NCBI GenBank assembly: GCA_023425285.1
Contig: JAFACY010000189.1
Location: 1 to 15,127, forward strand
Length of the DNA stretch: 15,127 bases
Reading direction: 5' to 3'
DNA from: Bacillota bacterium
GTDB lineage: Bacteria > Bacillota > Clostridia > Tissierellales > Sedimentibacteraceae
Shown here: in pieces, positions 8,009 through 13,630 of the stretch
How positions within the stretch are numbered: position 1 is the first letter of the stretch
How the letters are laid out: each line of letters begins with the position of its first letter
Made by a program: the position numbers and the translations under genes
Notes under the pieces: model-generated
Seen by the model: only the letters and a program-made list of their open reading frames with translations
The model's database searches: none
What the model was told of the DNA's origin: nothing

Positions 8009-8407
8009 CTAATCAGCTAAAAACTTCTCATTAACGAAGACTATGCTTTTTTTACCGTTCTTTATGATTTTTTCTGCTATATCCTCTAAGCTGTACGCAT
8101 CCCTGTTTACGGCTATATCTATAAACAACGGAAAATTTATTCCTGTTATATGATAAAAGCTCCTGTTGCCGGATACTCTCGCTACAGCATTATACGGACT
8201 TCCGCCGTACATATCCGTAAAAACAATCAAATCATCCTTTGACAGCCTTTCAACCGCTTCTTCGACCTTGTTTAAAAGCGTTTCGAAGCTGTTGCCGTAT
8301 TCAAAGGATATACTCTCTGCATTTTCTATATTTCCTATAATCAGTTCTGAGCTTTTCAATAATTCTCTTCCAAAATTACCATGTGTTACGAGCAATAAAT
8401 TTATCAT
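8009..8407 (-). CDS. Mannose-family PTS IIA component
   Basis: A 132-residue protein of the ManX/EIIA-man fold. The active histidine is H9 in LLLVTHGNFG, and VFTDMYGGSPYNA (about 62-74) is the second family signature near the active site. It accepts phosphate from HPr. It is the first gene of the operon, with AAGGAG 8 bases upstream of the start. Unlike E. coli ManX, IIA and IIB are separate proteins here, while IIC and IID are fused. No LevR-like regulator or sugar enzyme adjoins it. Confidence 0.93.
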   Translation of the reverse strand: MINLLLVTHGNFGRELLKSSELIIGNIENAESISFEYGNSFETLLNKVEEAVERLSKDDLIVFTDMYGGSPYNAVARVSGNRSFYHITGINFPLFIDIAVNRDAYSLEDIAEKIIKNGKKSIVFVNEKFLAD

Positions 8408-8451
8408 AGCTTAATCTCCTTGTTCTGGACCAAAACCATTATCGTATTTAT

Positions 8452-8480
8452 ATTGTAAATGATGTTGTTAAATTAGTAAA
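8452..8480 (-). promoter_or_regulatory. Candidate sigma-A promoter of the PTS-nadD operon
   Basis: TTTACT (8480-8475), 17 bases, TACAAT (8457-8452) on the minus strand, about 45 bases upstream of the IIA start. I looked for a sigma-54 -24/-12 element, common for mannose-family PTS operons, and saw none in this spacer. Confidence 0.45.
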
Positions 8481-8499
8481 GAAACATTTATGATTTTAA

Positions 8500-8528
8500 T
8501 TCACTAATATGATTTTGATACGTATATT
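8500..8528 (+). promoter_or_regulatory. Candidate promoter of the Met/Pro-rich gene
   Basis: TTCACT (8500-8505), 17 bases, TATATT (8523-8528), 32 bases before the start codon. The match is moderate. A sporulation sigma site could not be recognised with confidence. Confidence 0.35.
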
Positions 8529-8560
8529 AATTGTAAGAAATTTTATATATGGAGGATTAT

Positions 8561-9055
8561 ATGTTTTATTCAAATAATAGAAATAACTGGCCGCATTATG
8601 ATTCAATGCCCTACAGCTGCAATCCGCATGTTTCAAACTTCATGCTCCCCGACACAGAATTGCCGGACGGTAACATGCCTGCAATGCCCATAACACCAGA
8701 TTTACTTGAAAATATGAATTTATTTCCGGGTATCCCGGGATTTCCGTTCCCTCAGATGCCTATAATGCCTGAAATGCCTGGTATGCCCATACCTCAAAAT
8801 GGTATGCCTAGTATGCCTGGTATGCCGGGGATGCCCCTTGCTCCCGAAACTCCACAAACTCCAATGATGCCGCAAACTCCGGAAATGCCCATGATGCCGG
8901 GCATGCCCATGATGCCTGAACAGTTAACCTGCGAGCAGCTTATGGATTTGATGATGCGTATGAACTGCAACGGCATGAACAATACTCAGCAAAACAATAT
9001 GAGCAATAATTTTCAATATCGTAGCAATATGAGAAACAACATGGGCAGAAGGTAG
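8561..9055 (+). CDS. Met/Pro-rich low-complexity protein of unknown function
   Basis: A 164-residue protein I do not recognise. Residues 1-30 are rich in N, Y and P. Residues 39-119 are a low-complexity block of Met-Pro dipeptides in units such as MPGMP, MPIMP and TPMMPQTPEMP. The tail (120-164) starts with a short helix-like stretch EQLTCEQLMDLMMRMNCNG and then is rich in N, Q, M and R. There is no signal peptide and no membrane helix. The ATG at 8561 is preferred over the one at 8549 because GGAGG (8551-8555) ends 5 bases before it and overlaps the earlier ATG. It precedes sigK in the same direction and has its own terminator. A spore-coat or metal-binding role is conceivable from composition and neighbour only. 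Confidence 0.75.
   Translation: MFYSNNRNNWPHYDSMPYSCNPHVSNFMLPDTELPDGNMPAMPITPDLLENMNLFPGIPGFPFPQMPIMPEMPGMPIPQNGMPSMPGMPGMPLAPETPQTPMMPQTPEMPMMPGMPMMPEQLTCEQLMDLMMRMNCNGMNNTQQNNMSNNFQYRSNMRNNMGRR
8675..8917 (+). repeat. Degenerate in-frame Met-Pro coding repeats
   Basis: Imperfect tandem units built on ATGCC(T/G/C), read as Met-Pro, recur through this block, with variants that read GMP, IMP, EMP and MMP. Wobble positions vary between units, which points to selection at the protein level rather than a recent slippage expansion. Confidence 0.7.
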
Positions 9056-9063
9056 TTACGGAT

Positions 9064-9098
9064 TAACGACATGGGGCATATCTATCCCCATGTCGTTA
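9064..9098 (+). terminator. Terminator after the Met/Pro-rich gene
   Basis: A perfect 13-bp stem TAACGACATGGGG (9064-9076) with its complement at 9086-9098 and a 9-base loop, starting 8 bases after the stop codon. The T-run (ATTTT) begins about 6 bases after the stem, so the hairpin is strong but the tail is not ideal. Confidence 0.75.
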
Positions 9099-9209
9099 GT
9101 CGAATTTTATCATATTTTATGTATTTCCCAATAAATTATTTAAAAACATTTCTCATATGATTATTTTTACAAAGTTTAAAAGTGTACAAACAAATTTCCT
9201 GAAATGCTG

Positions 9210-9217
9210 CATATAAT
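9210..9217 (+). promoter_or_regulatory. Possible -10 box of sigK
   Basis: CATATAAT, 23 bases before the start codon, fits a sigma-E-like -10 (CATAnnnT) and also contains TATAAT. No convincing -35 for either sigma-A or sigma-E was found at the right distance. sigK is under sigma-E in Bacillus, so the sigma-E reading is plausible but not shown. Confidence 0.3.
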
Positions 9218-9240
9218 GTATAACTCCGGGGGGTGGTTTT

Positions 9241-9942
9241 TTGATTGAAAATATATTACAGCTTTTATTTCCACTATCTATTTTTATTTTTGGCTACATA
9301 ACTAACGGAAGTTCATTTCCACAGCCCTTGGGCAAAGAAGAAGAATCTGAGTTAATACGCAAATCCAAGGAAGGAGACATGGATGCACGTAATATTCTCA
9401 TAGAACGAAACCTCAGATTGGTTGCCCATGTTATAAAAAAATATAAGACTGTCAGCATAGATCAGGAGGATTTGATTTCAATCGGTACGATTGGTCTGAT
9501 AAAAGCTGTATCAACATTCGATGACAACAAGGGAATACGGCTTGCCACTTACGCTGCAAAGTGCATCGACAACGAAGTACTTATGACAATCAGAAGTGAC
9601 AAGAAGCTGAAAAAAGAAATTTCTCTCCAAGGTCCTTTGGGCACCGACAAGGAGGGAAATAATATATACCTCATTGATATCATAAAATACGAGGGCGAAG
9701 AAATAATAGGCAGACTGGACAAAGAAGAAAAAATAAAGGCACTGGATGAAATATTGGATAAAACACTTCAGAAAAGGGAAAAGACAATAATTGAAATGAG
9801 ATACGGAATAAGAAATCAGGAGCATAAAACTCAGAGAGAAATAGCAAAGCTCCTCGGCATCTCCCGTTCATACGTATCAAGAATAGAAAAAAAGGCATTG
9901 AAAAAATTATACGATGCCCTCGTATCAAACGTAGGTACATAA
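9241..9942 (+). CDS. sigK: RNA polymerase sporulation sigma factor SigK (pro-form)
   Basis: A 233-residue sigma-70 family factor that directs late mother-cell transcription in sporulation. The first 18 or so residues are a hydrophobic pro-sequence ahead of YITNGSSFPQPL, matching the site where Bacillus pro-sigma-K is cut by SpoIVFB. Sigma region 2 is clear: ARNILIERNLRLVAHVIKKY, DLISIGTIGLIKAVSTFD, RLATYAAKCIDNEVL. Region 4 ends with TQREIAKLLGISRSYVSRIE. The gene is whole, with no skin-like insertion. The only start that keeps the pro-sequence is TTG at 9241, with the G-rich site GGGTGG ending 4 bases upstream, which may keep expression low. The gene stops 8 bases before a strong terminator. 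Confidence 0.95.
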   Translation: MIENILQLLFPLSIFIFGYITNGSSFPQPLGKEEESELIRKSKEGDMDARNILIERNLRLVAHVIKKYKTVSIDQEDLISIGTIGLIKAVSTFDDNKGIRLATYAAKCIDNEVLMTIRSDKKLKKEISLQGPLGTDKEGNNIYLIDIIKYEGEEIIGRLDKEEKIKALDEILDKTLQKREKTIIEMRYGIRNQEHKTQREIAKLLGISRSYVSRIEKKALKKLYDALVSNVGT

Positions 9943-9949
9943 CAAAACT

Positions 9950-9981
9950 GCCAGAGGGGACGGTATGCTGTCCCCTCTGGC
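9950..9981. terminator. Bidirectional terminator between sigK and luxC
   Basis: A perfect 12-bp stem GCCAGAGGGGAC (9950-9961) with its complement at 9970-9981 and an 8-base loop, followed by TTTTT on the plus strand. On the minus strand it is followed by AGTTTTGTT. It serves the convergent sigK and luxC genes, and its T-run ends next to the luxC stop (9985-9987). Confidence 0.92.
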
Positions 9982-9984
9982 TTT

Positions 9985-11274
9985 TTATTTCTCAACATGT
10001 ACGATTTTTGTGTATCTCCTGAGGGCATATTCGCCGTCGTGTGGCATGCCGATGTAGTCTATGGACATATTTTCACCTTTGCACACTCTGACAACTCCCG
10101 TTTTGAAAAGTATGTCCGTAAGGGGCTGCACTTCATGGGATGCACAAAGCATGCCGACAGTCTGGAGATAATTTTTATATGGACGCAGGACTGAAAGCAT
10201 TTCTGTCCGTGGCAGGGGTCTAACCCACGCATTGCCAAATTGAATGGATGTATCCATCATTTTATCAGGATATGCAATCAGGCTGCAGTTGTCTCCCCTG
10301 AATATTTTATTGTTTTTATAAATGCCCTCAAGCTCTTCCACATACAATTTCAATGCCACCTGAGACTGTATGCCTATTCCTGCTTTTGCTTTACGACCGG
10401 CAATTTCTTTGTTTAATACAGGCAAAAACCTATTGCAGAACTCATATACTTCTTCCATATCATCCGTATCTACAAAAATTCCCTGGATGGAGCTGCACAA
10501 CAGCTGTCCCGTATCGACAATGTTTTTCGCAAGCCCTTCAAGCCCTTCCGCAGTTATGCCCTGCCTCGTAACATATGCAAAGCTCACCTTATGACCCCAT
10601 TCAATCAGCTTGATATTAGGGGGAATCATCTTTCTGAAAGCAGACACCGCTTCCTTTCCTCCCCATACGATAACCGCATCCGTAACGGAAATCAGTCTCT
10701 CTATATGCTCTATATCCTTTGATGAATAATCAAAGACGTAAATATATTCGGCTAAAACAGGCTCTGCCTTTATAAGCTCTGACAGAAGACGAACAGATAT
10801 GCCGCCCTCTGCAGCAGGCAGTTTTAAAATATTTATATTTCCTGTAAGCAGACCCTCAAACACACTGAATGCAGGCAATCCATCAGCATTTCCTGCTGCC
10901 ACATGCAGCAGCACCCCTAATGGCATAATTTTACTGCTTACTGTAAAGTCCTTGTGCATGGGATTGTAGGTAGACATTTCAGAGAAATTGTCGCTCAATT
11001 CCATCTTCATACGATGCATCAGACTTCCTCTGCAAAATGCCTGCTTAAATTCATCTATGTACATCCTGCCTAAAACATCATCGATTCCCAGTTCTCTGAT
11101 AACACTTAAATATTCATCCTCATCAAGATTACTAATCACTTTGTCACAGGCCGATATCACGGTTTCCGCATTGAGACTCCCCTTTGCCATAGTGTTCAGA
11201 ATATGCTGTTCAAGATTTTCCAATATATCATCACATTCTTTTGTATCAAGAATTTTACCGTTTACTAAATTCAT
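9985..11274 (-). CDS. luxC: LuxC-like acyl-CoA/acyl-protein reductase
   Basis: A 429-residue protein of the LuxC family, an aldehyde-dehydrogenase-like reductase that turns an acyl-thioester into a fatty aldehyde with NADPH. Visible family blocks are IMPLGVLLHVAAGNADGLPA (116-135), NINILKLPAAEGG (146-158), VIVWGGKEAV (201-210), IEWGHKVSFAY (224-234) and DTGQLLCSSIQGIF (254-267), where C260 is the candidate acyl-accepting cysteine. An in-frame start exists at 11328, but the ATG at 11274 is chosen: it overlaps the luxE stop as ATGA and has AAAGGCGG 9 bases upstream. In luminous bacteria LuxC works in a complex with LuxE. No luciferase (luxAB) or thioesterase (luxD) lies in the window. Confidence 0.88.
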   Translation of the reverse strand: MNLVNGKILDTKECDDILENLEQHILNTMAKGSLNAETVISACDKVISNLDEDEYLSVIRELGIDDVLGRMYIDEFKQAFCRGSLMHRMKMELSDNFSEMSTYNPMHKDFTVSSKIMPLGVLLHVAAGNADGLPAFSVFEGLLTGNINILKLPAAEGGISVRLLSELIKAEPVLAEYIYVFDYSSKDIEHIERLISVTDAVIVWGGKEAVSAFRKMIPPNIKLIEWGHKVSFAYVTRQGITAEGLEGLAKNIVDTGQLLCSSIQGIFVDTDDMEEVYEFCNRFLPVLNKEIAGRKAKAGIGIQSQVALKLYVEELEGIYKNNKIFRGDNCSLIAYPDKMMDTSIQFGNAWVRPLPRTEMLSVLRPYKNYLQTVGMLCASHEVQPLTDILFKTGVVRVCKGENMSIDYIGMPHDGEYALRRYTKIVHVEK

Positions 11275-12401
11275 ACTTCTGCACCGCCTTTCTTTATATC
11301 CAGCAATTCCGAAGCACTTGCAGCACATGTTTTAATGTCAGCAAGTCCGACACGTCCCAAAATTTCAAAATACGGGGATGAGTTGCCGCATCCGCATTCA
11401 TCACCGGGATGCATTATTGCCAGATCATCTGTCATGACGCTTGTAAACGGCATGCTGGTCATCATGGGGGTGATTAAATTTAACATGCCGGGCACACCAT
11501 AATCCACAGGATTCATATTCAAATCTCTTATTATTACTCTCGAATATATGGGGACATGAAAATGATGATTGGGACAGTCAAAGTAAGAAATGGGATGTTC
11601 AACTGCTCCGAAAAACTCTCTTATGTGTCTTCCTCCAAGCCCCAGGATTTCCTCCGACATGTCGTACAATGTTTCCTTATCAACCTGCTCTGTGAAAAAA
11701 CTCTTCCATCCTCCGGCTAACATTATGAGTGATTTTGGGTGGAGCTGAAGCTTGATACCGGATTCCTTGAGCTCTCTTAACATAAACATGAAGTATGCGG
11801 GAAATCCCATGAAGCGCACAGGCAGTCCGCTTTTTTCATGTTTGATAAGAGCGTTTTTAATCCCTTCCATATTGAGAGCATATTCTGTTCCCGTATCCTT
11901 CAATGCATATTCTCTATGGATGGCAGGAGCAGTATACGTAATCGCATAGGCAGTCTTAACCGCTCCCATCTTATTCCTCTTGGCAGGCTGATATCCTAAG
12001 ACTATATAATTTGTAGGACGCAAGGAAAGCAGCCTATGGGTGAAAAATGTTCCAAGTATCATTCCGAGACCGCGCCATGAGGATATCAAATCAAGTGCCA
12101 TCTCACTGACCTTGCCGCTTGTGCCGGATGTGGTGGATTTGAACATGAGATGCTTTGACTGTGACGAATAAAGAGTGTGATTTTTCAAAAACAAAGTCGG
12201 TATAACCGGAATCTTGTATATATCATCTATGGATTTCAGGTCCTCAATTGAAAATCCCTGCTGTGACAATATCCTCTCATAATCCGTACAGTTATCAGCA
12301 TGGTGCTTAACATTTTCTACAATTGCACGAAAAAAAAGTTCGTCTGTATCCTTTAAATTATATATATCCCTGCGATAGAAAAGTTTGTTGCCATAACTCA
12401 T
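11271..12401 (-). CDS. luxE: LuxE-like acyl-protein synthetase
   Basis: A 376-residue member of the LuxE/acyl-protein synthetase family within the adenylate-forming (PaaK-like) group. It activates a carboxylic acid with ATP and moves the acyl group, first to its own cysteine and then to LuxC. The ATP-binding motif FKSTTSGTSGK lies at about 87-97, the central REFFGAVEHPI stretch at about 261-271, a DECGCGN Cys-rich loop at about 335-341, and a C-terminal cysteine (C359 in ADIKTCAAS) at the place of the acylated Cys of luminous LuxE. The start at 12401 has AAGGCGG 8 bases upstream. The 3' end overlaps luxC by 4 bases. The acid used is unknown. Confidence 0.87.
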   Translation of the reverse strand: MSYGNKLFYRRDIYNLKDTDELFFRAIVENVKHHADNCTDYERILSQQGFSIEDLKSIDDIYKIPVIPTLFLKNHTLYSSQSKHLMFKSTTSGTSGKVSEMALDLISSWRGLGMILGTFFTHRLLSLRPTNYIVLGYQPAKRNKMGAVKTAYAITYTAPAIHREYALKDTGTEYALNMEGIKNALIKHEKSGLPVRFMGFPAYFMFMLRELKESGIKLQLHPKSLIMLAGGWKSFFTEQVDKETLYDMSEEILGLGGRHIREFFGAVEHPISYFDCPNHHFHVPIYSRVIIRDLNMNPVDYGVPGMLNLITPMMTSMPFTSVMTDDLAIMHPGDECGCGNSSPYFEILGRVGLADIKTCAASASELLDIKKGGAEV

Positions 12402-12464
12402 TTTTACACCGCCTTCTTTTCAACGTGTACGGTTCTCTCTGACTGTCTCCCCTGTCTGATGTCT
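12402..12464 (-). other. Spacer with a possible gene-end remnant before luxE
   Basis: Read on the minus strand, this 63-base gap is open in one frame and ends SERTVHVEKKAV-stop one base after the luxE SD. The real luxC protein ends TKIVHVEK-stop. The shared VHVEK just before a stop suggests a leftover of a luxC-like 3' end or a short duplication. The match is short, so chance is not excluded. Confidence 0.25.
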
Positions 12465-12692
12465 TTATTTCTGAATAGACAGTAAATCTTCACACCTGTC
12501 ATTCATATATACATAAGAATCTTGGACACCCTGATTATAAAATTCTGTTGCTAACTCATCTATGAAAAAATCTAAAATCATACTTGAAGCTAAGTCGCCT
12601 AACTCCTCATCTCTTTCATTCAAAAAATAATTCTTTATGACTGAAATCATGTATTCTCTTTTTTCTTTTGTTAATTTAATGTTGTTTTTCAT
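12465..12692 (-). CDS. DUF2164 family protein
   Basis: A 75-residue small acidic protein. The pattern LTKEKREYMISVIKNYFLNE, RDEELGDLASSMILDFFIDE and FYNQGVQDS is that of the DUF2164 family, whose function is not known. No membrane segment or signal peptide is present; it is probably cytosolic and mainly helical. The start at 12692 has GGAGG 4-5 bases upstream. It sits between a rhomboid protease (75 bases upstream) and luxE (63 bases downstream) in the same direction, and no convincing promoter of its own was seen. Confidence 0.88.
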   Translation of the reverse strand: MKNNIKLTKEKREYMISVIKNYFLNERDEELGDLASSMILDFFIDELATEFYNQGVQDSYVYMNDRCEDLLSIQK

Positions 12693-12713
12693 ATATCCTC
12701 CAAAATCATATTT

Positions 12714-12746
12714 CGACTACTTTAAAATTTGATTCTTAAACAGTCG
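12714..12746. repeat. Interrupted palindrome between the rhomboid and DUF2164 genes
   Basis: CGACT (12714-12718) and AGTCG (12742-12746), with inner arms TTTAA (12721-12725) and TTAAA (12736-12740), form a broken inverted repeat around a 10-base loop. A second CGACT copy (minus strand) lies next to it. It could be a weak attenuator hairpin or an operator; there is no T-run after it on the minus strand. Confidence 0.35.
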
Positions 12747-12767
12747 AAGTCGCAAAATTCAAGTGTT

Positions 12768-13349
12768 TTATAAAATAATACTAAAATATATAAATATCAC
12801 ACTAACCACAATTCCAAAGCTAAACCCAAGTGAGTGAGCGATCAAAGCATCTACACCGATTAAATTCCCTAAAAAGAAATATCCAACTATATAATCTACC
12901 GGCCATGTACCAAGGCGCAAGCGGAATAAATCTGGATTAATCAAATGCAGAATAAGAATACATGCAATTAATCCATAGATTCCGGGAGATGCACCGCAGC
13001 TATTGTCAGTTTTATCAAACATTTTAGCAAATACAACACTTTGAGCTATATTGCAAACTAAGTAAATTATCAAAAAGTATCCACTGCCAATTTTATTTTC
13101 TAAAATACCACCAACAAAATACATTGCAGTTACGTTACATAATAAATGAAATGTGTTTGCATGAAAAAAAGACCCGGTAATTAAGCGGTACCACTCTTTC
13201 CTTTTCATTTTGGAAAATCCCTTTCCGCTTCCCAATTCAAAAATTCTTCCTTTGAAAATTGCCCTATCCATTACAAACATCACTGAATAAACAAGAATAA
13301 TAACACATGTTATCTCTGGAAAGTACACAAAATAATTTTTTATACCCAT
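12768..13349 (-). CDS. Rhomboid family intramembrane serine protease
   Basis: A 193-residue protein with six hydrophobic segments, the minimal rhomboid core without extra domains. The L1-loop signature WYRLITGSFFHANTFHLLCN (53-72) and FVGGILE (78-84) lead to the catalytic serine S121 in CGASPGIYGL. The partner H172 is in DALIAHSLGFSFG. The catalytic motif is GASPG where GASGA is more common, but the GxS core and the Ser-His dyad are kept, so activity is likely. It cleaves substrates within the membrane; the substrate is unknown. The start at 13349 has AAAGGAT 8-9 bases upstream. It has its own promoter and may lead the DUF2164-luxE-luxC unit. Confidence 0.92.
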   Translation of the reverse strand: MGIKNYFVYFPEITCVIILVYSVMFVMDRAIFKGRIFELGSGKGFSKMKRKEWYRLITGSFFHANTFHLLCNVTAMYFVGGILENKIGSGYFLIIYLVCNIAQSVVFAKMFDKTDNSCGASPGIYGLIACILILHLINPDLFRLRLGTWPVDYIVGYFFLGNLIGVDALIAHSLGFSFGIVVSVIFIYFSIIL

Positions 13350-13383
13350 TAATACTATCCTTTCTGATGTTATAAGGGTTTTT

Positions 13384-13412
13384 ATTGTATCTTTATAAAT
13401 CTCTCATGTAAA
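13384..13412 (-). promoter_or_regulatory. Promoter of the rhomboid gene (and perhaps the luxEC unit)
   Basis: TTTACA (13412-13407), 17 bases, TACAAT (13389-13384) on the minus strand, 34 bases upstream of the start codon. Five of six bases match consensus in each box, at ideal spacing. Its -35 lies 11 bases from the -35 of the opposite-facing antitoxin promoter. Confidence 0.65.
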
Positions 13413-13423
13413 TTAATATTTTA

Positions 13424-13452
13424 TTGATTTTTATAAATAATTAGGATATAAT
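13424..13452 (+). promoter_or_regulatory. Promoter of the antisense antitoxin RNA
   Basis: TTGATT (13424-13429), 17 bases, TATAAT (13447-13452). This is one of the best sigma-A matches in the window. There is no downstream reading frame with a ribosome site on this strand, which fits a non-coding RNA starting near 13459. Confidence 0.7.
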
Positions 13453-13458
13453 TTACAT

Positions 13459-13551
13459 AAGATAAAGAATAGGTAGCAAGCCAAGGTTGGCTGCCATTAG
13501 GATAAAACTATTAATTGATAATTACCCTGTGCGCGCAGGGTAATTATTTTC
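13459..13551 (+). ncRNA. Probable type I antitoxin antisense RNA (RatA-like)
   Basis: A predicted RNA of about 90 nt runs from the promoter at 13424-13452 to the hairpin at 13518-13547 with its TTTT tail. It holds an internal hairpin built on AGCCA/TGGCT (13479-13492, extended by GC at 13476-13477 and 13493-13494). It faces the toxin gene and ends over the toxin stop codon (13544-13546). It is therefore complementary to the 3' part of the toxin mRNA, the arrangement of Bacillus txpA/ratA. No coding potential was seen. The RNA is inferred from promoter, hairpin and layout, and its ends are estimates. Confidence 0.6.
13518..13547. terminator. Hairpin shared by antitoxin RNA and toxin mRNA 3' ends
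   Basis: A perfect 12-bp stem ATAATTACCCTG (13518-13529) with its complement at 13536-13547 and a 6-base TGCGCG loop. On the plus strand it runs into TATTTTC, a terminator tail for the antisense RNA. On the minus strand the following bases are not T-rich, so the toxin mRNA may read on through the antisense promoter region. Confidence 0.75.
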
Positions 13552-13630
13552 GTCCATTTATGATAAACGCAACCAGCATTGCAAAAGCAAGCATCAGCGT
13601 TATAGTCTCATATGTAGACATCATCAGCAT
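13544..13630 (-). CDS. Putative holin-like / TxpA-type small membrane toxin
   Basis: A 28-codon gene too short for ordinary gene calling. The peptide reads MLM, then MSTYETITLMLAFAMLVAF, then IINGRK: a short N-terminus, one hydrophobic helix and a basic end. The MSTYE start and the following hydrophobic stretch match the N-terminus of Bacillus TxpA and the putative holin-like toxin family, which insert in the membrane and are silenced by antisense RNA. Three ATGs are possible (13630, 13624, 13621). GGTGGTGAT at 13637-13629 resembles the anti-SD complement and favours 13624; the 13630 start overlaps the stop of an upstream frame as TGATG. It has its own promoter and a converging antisense RNA at its 3' end. 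Confidence 0.72.
   Translation of the reverse strand: MLMMSTYETITLMLAFAMLVAFIINGRK

Noticed and set aside
8408..8480. Sigma-54 promoter for the PTS operon
   Set aside because: No GG-N10-GC element with the required core was found; a sigma-A-like pair fits better.
8549..8560. Upstream ATG of the Met/Pro-rich gene
   Set aside because: The GGAGG site overlaps this ATG and is well placed for the ATG at 8561.
8675..8917. Repeat block as a CRISPR array or non-coding satellite
   Set aside because: Units are short, degenerate and in frame through a long coding region, with no spacer structure.
8794..8982. Minus-strand frame with collagen-like GIxGI pattern
   Set aside because: It is only the complement of the Met-Pro repeats and lacks a ribosome site.
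9511..9940. Minus-strand frames opposite sigK
   Set aside because: They are low-complexity antisense translations of an AT-rich conserved gene, with no ribosome site.
10353..10594. Plus-strand frames opposite luxC
   Set aside because: They are short antisense shadows of a conserved gene without start signals.
11275..11328. Longer LuxC with a start at 11328
   Set aside because: The extra 18 residues lie inside luxE, are unlike LuxC N-termini, and the ATG at 11274 has both the ATGA overlap and an SD.
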